From the NCBI GenBank assembly GCA_019694555.1, contig JAIBBS010000084.1, positions 1-34,012 of the forward strand: 34,012 nucleotides of DNA, in the 5' to 3' direction. This DNA comes from Nannocystaceae bacterium. GTDB lineage: Bacteria; Myxococcota_A; Polyangia; Nannocystales; Nannocystaceae. Under the pieces are notes generated by a model. The model saw only the letters and a program-made list of their open reading frames with translations. It was not told the DNA's origin and did no database searches. A program made the translations under genes and the position numbers. Shown here one piece after another: positions 9,688 through 21,409 of this stretch. Each line of letters starts with the position of its first letter. Position 1 is the first letter of the stretch.

Positions 9688-9705
9688 CGGCCGCGATCGC
9701 GGCCG
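9688..9705. promoter_or_regulatory. 18-base perfect palindrome upstream of lon
   Basis: CGGCCGCGATCGCGGCCG is a perfect palindrome centred between the sigma54-activator gene and lon, ending 10 bases before the lon -35. It is a candidate operator for the divergent pair. Chance occurrence is more likely than usual in such GC-rich DNA. Confidence 0.35.
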
Positions 9706-9715
9706 CCGTGGCGGG

Positions 9716-9743
9716 TTGACAGCCCCCCCGCCGATGATACGGT
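9716..9743 (+). promoter_or_regulatory. lon promoter
   Basis: TTGACA (9716-9721, perfect -35), 16-base spacer, TACGGT (9738-9743). Start near 9750 gives a leader of about 18 bases before the lon ATG at 9768. No CIRCE element was seen. Confidence 0.6.
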
Positions 9744-9767
9744 TGGCCCCGGATTCGCGACAACCGC

Positions 9768-12146
<2,379 letters not shown>

Positions 12147-12267
12147 GCGGCGCTCGCCCGAGCGCGCGCCCCCCCGGGCAGGCGAGCCGCCGACCGCGGG
12201 GCGTCGCGGGCCGCCGCGTGCCTCGAAAACCGCCTCCAAGCCCCGATCCGGCGCCGATCCGGTGGGC

Positions 12268-12295
12268 TTGACACTGCGGGTGTGGGGCTTAGGTT
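12268..12295 (+). promoter_or_regulatory. dnaK promoter
   Basis: CTTGACAC holds a perfect TTGACA (12268-12273); after 16 bases comes TAGGTT (12290-12295). The -35 also fits the CTTGaa form of heat-shock sigma32 promoters, but the CCCCAT-like -10 is not clear. The leader would be about 140 bases and is GC-rich with GGGCGCCC-type dyads. The other part of the 296-base lon-dnaK gap shows only a weak GCTCGCC/GGCGAGC dyad after lon. Confidence 0.55.
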
Positions 12296-12442
12296 TGCTG
12301 CCGTCGTCGGGGCGGCCGCGGATCATCCGTGGCCCCATGCATCGTGCCGGTCCCCGGTATCGACCTCGGCGCGCCCCCCCGGGCGCCCGGCCCCGGGCTC
12401 GGCCAGCGACGCACCCGCGCAAAGAAAGGCATCCACTCCGAC

Positions 12443-14380
<1,938 letters not shown>

Positions 14381-14411
14381 AGCGTCTGCACCGCACGCGG
14401 GCCAGCAGGGC

Positions 14412-14440
14412 GCCGGGTTCCGCCAGGGGCGGCAACCGGC
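14412..14440 (+). terminator. Hairpin after dnaK, probable terminator
   Basis: Arms at 14412-14424 and 14428-14440 pair over 13 positions with two mismatches around a 3-base loop (AGG), followed by GGCTTTGTTGG. It lies 31 bases after the dnaK stop. The U tract is weak. Confidence 0.45.
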
Positions 14441-14486
14441 GGCTTTGTTGGCCCGCGGTCGTCGTGCGCGACATACTGCGCAATCG

Positions 14487-15395
14487 ATGGCGCGCACGCG
14501 TCGGTGCACCGGAGCTTGGCTGCGCGAGGGCGCGCTCGCGCTCGCGCTGACGTTCGCTGGCTGCGCCGGGCCCAACCTGTGGACCGACCTGGGTAGCGTC
14601 TCGACCGCGAACAGCAACCGCGGACGCCTGCGCGCGCCGTCGCGCCTGCCGCTGCACGGCACCGGCTTCCGCGTGCCACCGCGCTGGAAGGAGCGCGGCT
14701 TCCAGTACGGCACCGACGAGCTCGTCGCGGCCGTGCGCCGTGCGGCCGCGCGCGTGCACGCCTCCGATCGCCGCGCGACGCTCGGCGTCGCCGACTTCAG
14801 CCGCGATCGCGGTGGCTCGTCGAAGTGGCACAACAGCCACCACAGCGGCCGCGACGTCGACCTGTTGTTCTACACCACCGACGCCAAGGGCAAGCCGCTG
14901 CCGCCGCCCGAGCACGACATGATCACCTTCGACGACGACGGCAAGCCCTACGTCGGCAAGCGTGACAAGGACGGCTACCACGACCCTGCGTGGGCGGAGC
15001 GGCGCTTCGACGTGCGTCGCAACTGGGAGCTGATCGAGGCGCTGTTGACCGATCCGTCGGTGCGCGTGCAGTGGGTGTTCGTGTCCGACGGGCTCAAGGC
15101 CTCGATGCTGTCGTGGGCGCGCCGCAAGGGCCGGCCGCGCGCGATCATCGAGCACGCCGACATGGTGATGCGCCAGCCCGCCGACTCGCTGCCGCACGAC
15201 AACCACTTCCACGTGCGCGTGTACTGCTCGCGTGCCGATCGCTTCCACGGCTGCATCGATCGCGGCCCGGTGTGGCAGCACGAGAAGAAGTCGTTCAAGT
15301 ACGACGGACCCGAGCGCTACGATCCGGTGACGTGGCGACGGCTCGCGAGCGAAGAGCTCGCGCTGTGGCGCACGAGCTCGCAGCGCGCGCGCTGA
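14487..15395 (+). CDS. MepA-like penicillin-insensitive murein endopeptidase, lipoprotein
   Basis: 302 residues. Short basic start, hydrophobic LALALTFAGC with lipobox Cys26, so a lipoprotein. The catalytic part resembles peptidase family M74 (LAS zinc metallopeptidases): HNSHHSGRDVD (H115, H119, D123, D125) corresponds to the HxSHQxGxDxD zinc motif, and LPHDNHFHVRV (H237, H240, H242) to the distal histidines. Two cysteines (C247, C256) near the second motif may form the disulfide seen in MepA. Expected to cut D-Ala-meso-DAP cross-links in the periplasm. Start ATG 14487 is chosen because it begins the signal sequence; the frame remains open upstream into dnaK. E. coli MepA is soluble periplasmic, so lipid anchoring is a difference. 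Transcribed after dnaK but separated by the hairpin. Confidence 0.88.
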   Translation: MARTRRCTGAWLREGALALALTFAGCAGPNLWTDLGSVSTANSNRGRLRAPSRLPLHGTGFRVPPRWKERGFQYGTDELVAAVRRAAARVHASDRRATLGVADFSRDRGGSSKWHNSHHSGRDVDLLFYTTDAKGKPLPPPEHDMITFDDDGKPYVGKRDKDGYHDPAWAERRFDVRRNWELIEALLTDPSVRVQWVFVSDGLKASMLSWARRKGRPRAIIEHADMVMRQPADSLPHDNHFHVRVYCSRADRFHGCIDRGPVWQHEKKSFKYDGPERYDPVTWRRLASEELALWRTSSQRAR

Positions 15396-15437
15396 ACCGC
15401 GGATCCGTACAGCGCTGCGCAGCCGCGCACCGCACTC

Positions 15438-15469
15438 GCGCACACCTGCGGAGTCGTTCAGGTGTGCGC
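15438..15469. terminator. Perfect 11-bp hairpin downstream of mepA-like gene
   Basis: GCGCACACCTG (15438-15448) and its exact complement CAGGTGTGCGC (15459-15469) flank a 10-base loop, 43 bases after the stop of the endopeptidase gene. It may end that transcript, but no U tract follows, so an operator or RNA-processing stem is also possible. Confidence 0.45.
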
Positions 15470-15660
15470 AGGTGCTCGATGATCGCGCACGCGCGCGACG
15501 ACGTGGATCGTCGCTGCGCCACATCGCCGAATTCGCGGTCGTAGACGCTCTCTGCTCGCGATCGACGCGTCGCGTTCGCGCGCGCGCCGAGTCGAGTTCA
15601 TGCGCGTCGCAACGCGCGTGCGATGCACGCCCACTGAACGCTGTCACAGTCTGTAGAACA

Positions 15661-15713
15661 CAAAAAATTGCTTCCTCTGATGAGAAAGTGCTTCCTAAAA
15701 TCCACTCAGTGGA
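15661..15713. promoter_or_regulatory. AT-rich control island with direct repeats and dyad
   Basis: TGCTTCCT occurs at 15669-15676 and again at 15689-15696, exactly 20 bases apart (two helical turns, same face of the DNA). Right after the second copy is TAAAAT (15696-15701), a good -10, and then TCCACTCAGTGGA (15701-15713), a perfect 6-bp dyad around one base. This is the most AT-rich non-coding piece in the window. Confidence 0.5.
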
Positions 15714-15772
15714 ATACATTGAAATGGGCAGCGCAAGTCGGTTCGCTCCACACGACTCGACACGCTGACGAT

Positions 15773-15870
15773 GCTCCGGGGCCTGCTGCCGGAGCCCCGC
15801 GCGACGAACCCACGCACCTCTCTCGGTGCAACGCCTCCGACCTCGACCACTCCGCACCTCTGCTCGGTGC
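15773..15870 (+). promoter_or_regulatory. Three-hairpin leader of MerR-like gene
   Basis: Stem 1: GCTCCGG/CCGGAGC (15773-15779/15789-15795). Stems 2 and 3 are near copies of each other: GCACC-TCTCTC-GGTGC (15814-15829) and GCACC-TCTGCTC-GGTGC (15854-15870), each preceded by C and followed by CA and a CCTCC-containing run. The pyrimidine-rich CCTCC runs resemble the anti-Shine-Dalgarno sequence. The last hairpin ends 38 bases before the ATG at 15909. Confidence 0.45.
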
Positions 15871-15908
15871 ACCTCCTCCACCTCCCGCCCTCGCGCTGCA
15901 ACCGAACG

Positions 15909-16451
15909 ATGCACACCGCGCTGACCGAAGCTCAGGTCCGTGAGATCGAGACCGCCGCGCCCGAGGGCCTGACCTCGCAGGAGCTGGTGGCCGCGTTCGC
16001 GAGCCGCGAGGTGAAGTTCACCGAGGCGACGCTGCGCAAGTACGTGCAGCTCGGCCTGGTGCCGCGCTCGCGTCGCGTGGGCCAGAAGGGCAAGCACCTC
16101 GGCAGCCACGGCATCTATCCCGTCCGTGCGGTGCGCCGCATCAACGCCATCAAGAAGCTGATGGCGGAGCACTACACGATCGAAGAGATCCAGGCCCGCT
16201 TCCTCACCTTCAAGGACAGCATCGAGAACCTCGACGAGGCGCTGGCGGAGCTGCTGCGCCTGTTCGAGGAGAAGATCGGCAGCCAGGATCCGGCTGCTCG
16301 CGCGCGGCTCGGCCCGGAGTTGGCCGCCGTGCGCACCAGTGCGACCGCGCTGCTCGACGGCGTGCATCGCCTCGAGAAGTTGATCCTCCACGCCGGCGAG
16401 ACCGCCCGCCCCCGGGGCGGCGGAGCAGCCGGTGCCACCGAGCTGCTGTGA
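15909..16451 (+). CDS. MerR-like winged-helix regulator
   Basis: 180 residues. Residues 20-100 resemble a MerR-type winged helix: LTSQELVAAFASREV, TEATLRKYVQLGLVPRS, then a basic wing (RRVGQKGKHLGSHG) and YPVRAVRRINAIKKLMAEHYTIEEIQA. Residues 100-165 are helical and probably dimerise (SIENLDEALAELLRLFEEKI). No cysteine, so it is not a metal-sensing MerR. ATG 15909 is taken as start because homology begins soon after; the frame is open back to 15771 but that part is Pro/Thr/Ser-rich and overlaps the leader hairpins. The stop overlaps a possible GTG start (GTGA) of the next gene, with which it surely forms an operon. Targets unknown; own leader is one candidate. Confidence 0.8.
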   Translation: MHTALTEAQVREIETAAPEGLTSQELVAAFASREVKFTEATLRKYVQLGLVPRSRRVGQKGKHLGSHGIYPVRAVRRINAIKKLMAEHYTIEEIQARFLTFKDSIENLDEALAELLRLFEEKIGSQDPAARARLGPELAAVRTSATALLDGVHRLEKLILHAGETARPRGGGAAGATELL

Positions 16452-16519
16452 CGGCTCGGATCCCCGCTCACCTCACGCACCCGCTCTCCCACGCTCTCGC
16501 TCACCACCAGGGGTTCACC

Positions 16520-17029
16520 ATGCTGAAGTACGACGCCAGCACGATCGAAGACGACCAGGACCAAGGCCTCGAGATCGAGGTCGATGACGACGACGATCGC
16601 GATCCCAAGCCGATCGTTCGCCGCGTCCGCGCGAAGACCATCGCGATGAAGCGGCTGACCAAGGAGGAGCTCCGCATCGGCGCGCTGCTCTACCCCGAGC
16701 GCAGCTACTGGCGGCCCAAGTCGCGGGGCGAGTGCGCCAACGTGGCGCGGCCGTGCCCCTACGTCAGCTGCAAGTACCACCTGTACATCGACGTGAACCC
16801 GGCCACCGGCAGCATCAAGATCAACTTCCCCGACCTCGAGGTCTGGGAGCTGCAGCACAGCTGCGCGCTGGACGTGGCGTCGCAGGGCGGGATCACGCTC
16901 GAGGAGGTCGGGGAGATCCTCAACCTCACGCGCGAGCGCATCCGTCAGGTCGAAGTGCGCGGGCTCATGAAGCTCAAGGAGCACGGCGGCGAGGAGCTGC
17001 TGGCCTACCTCGCCCGCGCCTCCGAGTAG
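16520..17029 (+). CDS. Sigma-region-4-like DNA-binding protein with four-cysteine segment
   Basis: 169 residues from ATG 16520 (AGGGG six bases before). Residues 10-30 are very acidic (EDDQDQGLEIEVDDDDDRD); residues 62-90 carry RGECANVARPCPYVSCKYHL with Cys72, Cys79 and Cys84; a fourth cysteine, Cys115, follows in LQHSCALDVAS. Residues 123-155 are a typical sigma70 region 4 helix-turn-helix (ITLEEVGEILNLTRERIRQV, then EVRGLMKLKE) that would read a -35 element. Regions 1-3 of a sigma factor are absent, so it cannot be a normal sigma; a regulator binding near -35 or RNA polymerase is more likely. The cysteines could hold zinc or an iron-sulfur cluster. An alternative GTG start at 16448 overlaps the previous stop and would add 24 residues. 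Confidence 0.82.
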   Translation: MLKYDASTIEDDQDQGLEIEVDDDDDRDPKPIVRRVRAKTIAMKRLTKEELRIGALLYPERSYWRPKSRGECANVARPCPYVSCKYHLYIDVNPATGSIKINFPDLEVWELQHSCALDVASQGGITLEEVGEILNLTRERIRQVEVRGLMKLKEHGGEELLAYLARASE

Positions 17030-17115
17030 CGGAGTCCGCGTCGCGGCGCCCGCGAGCGCGCGCCGCCTTCGGACCGCATCGACCCGCGCGGTCCCGCTGC
17101 ACCCGCGTCGCCCCC

Positions 17116-17145
17116 TTGACCCCTGGGGCCGCGCGGGTGTACGCG
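17116..17145 (+). promoter_or_regulatory. Possible purH promoter, leaderless
   Basis: TTGACC (17116-17121), 18-base spacer, TACGCG (17140-17145). The predicted start would fall on or next to the GTG at 17152, and no Shine-Dalgarno sequence is present, so the message may be leaderless. The -10 is weak. Confidence 0.35.
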
Positions 17146-17151
17146 CGTCCA

Positions 17152-18732
17152 GTGAACGACGTCTGCACCCTGAGGCGCGCGCTGGTCAGTGTGAGCGACA
17201 AGCGCGGGCTCGAGCGGCTCGCACGCCTGCTGGTCGACAGTCGCGTCGAGGTGCTCTCCACCGGCGGCACCGCGTCCGCGCTCGACCGCCTGGGCGTCGC
17301 GGTGGTCAAGGTCAGCGACTACACCGGTGCGCCGGAGATCCTCGATGGCCGCGTCAAGACGCTGCATCCGAAGATCCACGGCGGCATCCTGGCGATGCCC
17401 ACCGCCGAGCACGAGGCCGAGCTGGCGCGGCACGCGATCCCGCCCATCGACCTCGTGGTCGTCAACCTCTACCCGTTCGAGCAGACCATCGCGCAGCCCG
17501 GCTGCAGCTTCGCCGACGCGATCGAGAACATCGACGTCGGCGGCCCGACCATGGTGCGCGCGGCGGCGAAGAACTGGGGGCGCGTCGCGGTCGTGGTCGA
17601 CCCCGACGACTACGAGCCGCTCGCGCAGGAAGTCGCGCAGCACGGCGGCATCACGGCCGCGACTCGCCGCCGGCTCGCACGCAAGGCCTTCGCGCACACG
17701 GCGATGTACGACGCCGCGGTCGCCCGCTACCTCGCATCGTTCGACGACGACGGCGCGCCGCTGCCGGCCGGTACGCTGCCGGGCTTCGTGCTGGTGGGCG
17801 GCACCCGTCGCGGCGAGCTGCGCTACGGCGAGAACCCGCACCAGGCCGCGGGCTTCTTCGTCGATGGTCGCGAGCGCGACGGGCTCGACCGGGCGGTGGT
17901 GCTGCAGGGCAAGCCGCTGAGCTACAACAACCTGCTCGACGCCGACGCGGCGCTGGGGCTCGCGCGCGACCTCGCCGCGCTGGGCCCGGCAGCGGTGCTG
18001 ATCAAGCACGCGACGCCGTGCGGCGCGGCGGTCGGTGCCGAGGACGAGGCCATCGCGGCGGTGTACGAGCGCGCGCAGAAGGCCGATCCCGAGAGCGCGT
18101 TCGGGGGCATCGTGGCGCTGACGCGGCCGTGCGACGGCGCCACCGCGGAGCGACTCGCGAGCACCTTCCTCGAGGTCGTGATCGCGCCGGGCTTCGATGC
18201 GACCGCGCGCGCCGTGCTGGCGCGCAAGCCCAACCTGCGCGTGCTCGAGCTGCCGGTCGCCGCGTCGGCGCCGGGGCTGCGCGTGCGATCGATCGCCGGC
18301 GGGCTGCTGGCGCAGGCGGAGGACGGCCCGCCCGAGTCGCTGCGTGCGGCCGAGGCCGTGGCCGGCACCGCGCCGGGCGACGACGCCAGCTGGCGCGAGC
18401 TCGAGTTCGCGTGGCGCGTGGTCAAGCACGTGCGCTCCAACGCCATCGTCGTGGCCAAGGACGGCGTGACGCTCGGGCTCGGCGGCGGCCAGACCTCGCG
18501 CGTGGAGGCGGTGCGCCAGGCGCTGGCGCGCGCGGGCGAGCGCGCCCGCGGGGCCGTGGTCGCTTCGGATGCGTTCTTCCCGTTCCGCGACAGCATCGAC
18601 GGCCTCGCCGCCGCGGGCGTGCGCACGGTGATCCAGCCGGGCGGCTCGGTGCGCGACGAAGAGGTCATCGCGGCGGCGCGCGAGCACGGCGTGACGATGT
18701 TGTTCACCCGCACCCGGCACTTCCGCCACTGA
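17152..18732 (+). CDS. purH: PurH, AICAR transformylase/IMP cyclohydrolase
   Basis: 526 residues, close to the 529 of E. coli PurH. Catalyses the last two steps of IMP synthesis: formyl transfer from 10-formyl-THF to AICAR, then ring closure. The N-terminal cyclohydrolase (MGS-like) part shows VSDKRGLERLA, STGGTASAL, GRVKTLHPKIHGGILA and NIDVGGPTMVRAAAKN. The transformylase part shows RYGENPHQ, LIKHATPCGAA, ESAFGGIVAL, RSNAIVVAKDG and the closing IQPGGSVRDEEVI. GTG 17152 is used because the conserved RRALVSVSDKRGL follows; GTG 17137 is an in-frame alternative. First of a plus-strand purine group: purD begins 24 bases after its stop. Confidence 0.96.
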   Translation: MNDVCTLRRALVSVSDKRGLERLARLLVDSRVEVLSTGGTASALDRLGVAVVKVSDYTGAPEILDGRVKTLHPKIHGGILAMPTAEHEAELARHAIPPIDLVVVNLYPFEQTIAQPGCSFADAIENIDVGGPTMVRAAAKNWGRVAVVVDPDDYEPLAQEVAQHGGITAATRRRLARKAFAHTAMYDAAVARYLASFDDDGAPLPAGTLPGFVLVGGTRRGELRYGENPHQAAGFFVDGRERDGLDRAVVLQGKPLSYNNLLDADAALGLARDLAALGPAAVLIKHATPCGAAVGAEDEAIAAVYERAQKADPESAFGGIVALTRPCDGATAERLASTFLEVVIAPGFDATARAVLARKPNLRVLELPVAASAPGLRVRSIAGGLLAQAEDGPPESLRAAEAVAGTAPGDDASWRELEFAWRVVKHVRSNAIVVAKDGVTLGLGGGQTSRVEAVRQALARAGERARGAVVASDAFFPFRDSIDGLAAAGVRTVIQPGGSVRDEEVIAAAREHGVTMLFTRTRHFRH

Positions 18733-18756
18733 CGGCACACGGACGACGGTGAGCCC

Positions 18757-20022
18757 ATGCGCGTGATGGTCCTCGGCAACGGTGGGCGCGAGCACGCGCT
18801 GGCGTGGCGCATGGCCCACGACGGCGCACAGGTGGTGGTCGCGCCCGGCAGCGACGGCATCGGTCGCGAGCACGAGTGCGCCGCGGTGGATCTGCGCGAC
18901 CACGCGGCGGTCGTGACGCTCGCGCGGGCGCGCGGCATCGAGCTGTGCGTGATCGGGCCCGAGCAGCCGCTGGTCGACGGGCTGGCCGATGCCCTGCGCG
19001 CGGCCGCGATCCCGTGCTTCGGCCCCGGCGCCGCCGCGGCGCGGCTCGAGGGCAGCAAGGTCGACGCCAAGCAGTTCATGGCGCGCCATGGCATCCCGAC
19101 CGCGCGCTGCGTGGTCGTGCGCGAGCTCGGCGAGCTGTCGGCGGCGCTGGCGAGCTTCGAGCTGCCGCCGGTGGTCAAGGCCGACGGTCTCGCGGCCGGC
19201 AAGGGCGTCGTGGTCGCGCAGAGCTTCGACGAGGCCGAGCAGGCCGCGCGCGCGTGCCTCAGCGGTGCGGCGTTCGGGGCCGCCGGCGCGCAGATCGTGC
19301 TCGAGCAGCGGCTGGTCGGCGAGGAGGTGAGCCTGTTCGCCGTGACCGACGGTCACGAGGCGGTGGTGCTCGCGCCGGCGCAGGATCACAAGCGCATCGG
19401 CGACGGCGACACCGGGCCCAACACCGGCGGCATGGGGGCCTACGTGCCCGCGCCGGTGTTCGACGCGGACGTGCGTGCGACCGCGCTGTCGCGCATCGTC
19501 GAGCCCACGCTCGCGGGCCTGCGGCAGGAGGGCCGCGCGTTCGTGGGCGTGCTGTTCGTCGGGCTCATGATCGACGCGCAGTCGCAGCCGTGGGTCATCG
19601 AGTACAACTGCCGCTTCGGCGATCCCGAGGTGCAGGCGTTGGTGTGGGGCGCGAGCGAGCCGTTGCTGCCGCACCTGGCGGCCGCGGCGACCGGCGCGCT
19701 GCGCCCGGGCGTGGTCGCGACCCGCCCGGCGGCCACGGTGGTGCTCGCGGCCGCGGGCTACCCCGGCACGCCCCGCGCCGGCGATGCCATCGAGGGGCTG
19801 CAGGCCGCCGCGGCCGTGCCCGAGACCAAGCTCTTCCACGCCGGCACCCGCCACGACGGCCACGGCTTCCGCACCGCCGGCGGTCGCGTGCTCGGCGTCT
19901 GTGCCCGCGGCGACACGCTGCCGCAGGCGCTCGCGCGCGCATACGAGGCCGCCGGCTGCGTGCACTTCGACGGCATGCAGCTGCGCCGCGACGTCGGTGC
20001 GCGGGCGCTCGCGCGGTCGTAG
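18757..20022 (+). CDS. purD: PurD, phosphoribosylamine-glycine ligase
   Basis: 421 residues, usual for GAR synthetase, step 2 of purine synthesis (PRA + Gly + ATP to GAR). ATP-grasp enzyme: N-domain MRVMVLGNGGREHALAWR, then VIGPEQPLVDGLAD, SKVDAKQFMARHGIPTA, the ATP-grasp segment VVKADGLAAGKGVVVA, LFAVTDG, PAQDHKRIGDGDTGPNTGGM and YNCRFGDPEVQ, with C-terminal GYPGTPRAGD. ATG 18757 is preceded by GGTGAG. Very likely cotranscribed with purH. A 70-base gap follows. Confidence 0.97.
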   Translation: MRVMVLGNGGREHALAWRMAHDGAQVVVAPGSDGIGREHECAAVDLRDHAAVVTLARARGIELCVIGPEQPLVDGLADALRAAAIPCFGPGAAAARLEGSKVDAKQFMARHGIPTARCVVVRELGELSAALASFELPPVVKADGLAAGKGVVVAQSFDEAEQAARACLSGAAFGAAGAQIVLEQRLVGEEVSLFAVTDGHEAVVLAPAQDHKRIGDGDTGPNTGGMGAYVPAPVFDADVRATALSRIVEPTLAGLRQEGRAFVGVLFVGLMIDAQSQPWVIEYNCRFGDPEVQALVWGASEPLLPHLAAAATGALRPGVVATRPAATVVLAAAGYPGTPRAGDAIEGLQAAAAVPETKLFHAGTRHDGHGFRTAGGRVLGVCARGDTLPQALARAYEAAGCVHFDGMQLRRDVGARALARS

Positions 20023-20092
20023 CGCGCGTGCGATCGGCAACGCGACGCGGTCGGGTCGGGCCGGGCGCGGCTGTGGTATGGCATGCGTCGCG

Positions 20093-21409
20093 ATGGCCAA
20101 GATCCGTCCGTTTCGCGGTCTGCGGTACGATTCCTCCCGCGTCGACGACGTCGCGCGACTGATGTCGCCGCCCTACGACGTCATCGACGAGGCCGGCCGC
20201 GCCGAGCTCGCGGCGCGCTCGCGCGACAACAGCATCCACTTCGTGCTGCCCGAGGGCGACGCGCCGCGCAAGTACGCTCGCGGTGCGGCCGAGTTCCGCG
20301 CGCAGGTCGAGCGCGCGATGGTCCGCGACGCCGCGCCGGCGATCTACGTCTACCACCAGCGCTACCGCGTCGAGGGCCGCGAGCGCCTGCGCAAGGGCTT
20401 CATCGCGCTCATCGAGCTGACGCGCTTCGGCGCCGGCCCGGTGCTCGCGCACGAGCGCACGCTCGCAGGGCCCAAGGCCGACCGGCTCGAGCTCATGCGC
20501 GCGACCGAGGCCCACCTCGAGCTGGTCTTCGGCCTGTTCTCCGATCCGCGCGCGACCTGGGAGGCCACCGTCGCGCCGGTGCTGGGCGAGCCGGTGCTGT
20601 CGGCGCGCTTCGACGACATCGATCACACGCTGTGGCGCGTCGACGACCCCGCCGCGGTGGCCGCGGTGCAGGCCCAGCTCGATCCGGCGCGCATCTACAT
20701 CGCCGATGGTCACCACCGCTACGAGACCATGTGCAGCTTCCGCGACGAGCTCGCGGCGCGCGGGCACCAGGCCGCGGACTTCGGCATGATCTACCTGTCG
20801 AACCTCGACGATCCCGAGCTGCTGGTGCTGCCGACGCACCGCATGGTGCACTCGCTGCCGCAGGTCGATCTCGAGGCGGTGCTCGGCGCGGTCGCGGCCC
20901 ACTTCCACTGCACGCGCGAGCCGCTGCCGGCCGACGCCGCGAGCCTGCGCGCGCGCCTGCAGGCCGCGGGGCAGGGCGGCGCCGCGTTCGGGCTGTCGGT
21001 GCCCGGCAGCGGCCAGTGGGCGCTGCTGCGCCTGCGCGAGGACTTCGACCCGGCCGCGGCCGGCCTCGGTGCGCTCGCGCCGGCGCTGCAGCGACTCGAC
21101 GTGGTGCTGCTGCACGAGCTGCTGCTCGAGCGCGCGCTGGGCATCAGCAAGGCGGCGCAGGCGGCCAAGACCAACCTGCGCTACGACAAGTCGACCGACA
21201 ACGCGCTGCAGCTGGCGCGCAGCGCCGCCGACGACACGCAGCTGTGCTGCTTCATGAACGCGACCCCGGTCGCCGACGTGCGCGCGGTCTGTGACAGCGG
21301 CGAGGTGATGCCGCAAAAGAGCACGTTCTTCCACCCCAAGATCCCCAACGGTCTGGTGTTCCACGATCTGCGCGCGGCCGACCGCGACGCGCGGGACGGG
21401 CGTGGCTAG
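20093..21409 (+). CDS. DUF1015 family protein
   Basis: 438 residues matching the DUF1015 family from end to end: IRPFRGLRYDSS at the start, LMSPPYDVID, YVYHQRY, and the family hallmark IADGHHRYETM with paired histidines at about residue 206, then THRMVHSL and the C-terminal MPQKSTFFHPKIPNGLVF. The conserved GHHR and PQKSTFFxPK patterns suggest an enzyme or ligand-binding protein but no activity is established. Two ATG codons (20078 and 20093) are possible; the second begins right at the conserved AKIRPFRG. The TAG stop lies inside the hisZ start region (8-base overlap), so translation is coupled to hisZ. Sits between purD and hisZ-purA, hinting at nucleotide or amino-acid metabolism. Confidence 0.9.
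   Translation: MAKIRPFRGLRYDSSRVDDVARLMSPPYDVIDEAGRAELAARSRDNSIHFVLPEGDAPRKYARGAAEFRAQVERAMVRDAAPAIYVYHQRYRVEGRERLRKGFIALIELTRFGAGPVLAHERTLAGPKADRLELMRATEAHLELVFGLFSDPRATWEATVAPVLGEPVLSARFDDIDHTLWRVDDPAAVAAVQAQLDPARIYIADGHHRYETMCSFRDELAARGHQAADFGMIYLSNLDDPELLVLPTHRMVHSLPQVDLEAVLGAVAAHFHCTREPLPADAASLRARLQAAGQGGAAFGLSVPGSGQWALLRLREDFDPAAAGLGALAPALQRLDVVLLHELLLERALGISKAAQAAKTNLRYDKSTDNALQLARSAADDTQLCCFMNATPVADVRAVCDSGEVMPQKSTFFHPKIPNGLVFHDLRAADRDARDGRG

Larger units (their letters stand above)
15396..15908. other. 513-base gene-free stretch ahead of the MerR-like gene
   Basis: The longest gap in the window. It holds, in order: the 11-bp hairpin (15438-15469), about 170 bases of featureless GC-rich DNA, an AT-rich island (about 15640-15725) with two TGCTTCCT copies and a TCCACT/AGTGGA dyad, and then three hairpins close to the gene. 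No convincing coding frame or tRNA. I read the island as the promoter/operator area and the rest as a 5' leader. Confidence 0.55.

Noticed and set aside
12147..12442. CIRCE heat-shock operator before dnaK
   Set aside because: No TTAGCACTC-N9-GAGTGCTAA-like inverted repeat is present.
15771..15908. In-frame extension of the MerR-like protein to an ATG at 15771
   Set aside because: The 46 extra residues are Pro/Thr/Ser/Leu-rich without homology-like pattern and overlap the three leader hairpins.
15396..15908. Insertion-sequence remnant in the long gap
   Set aside because: No transposase fragment, terminal inverted repeats or target-site duplication could be found.
17005..20100. 1031-codon minus-strand frame opposite purH-purD
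   Set aside because: Both plus-strand genes match known enzymes over their whole length; the antisense frame is only an absence of stops.
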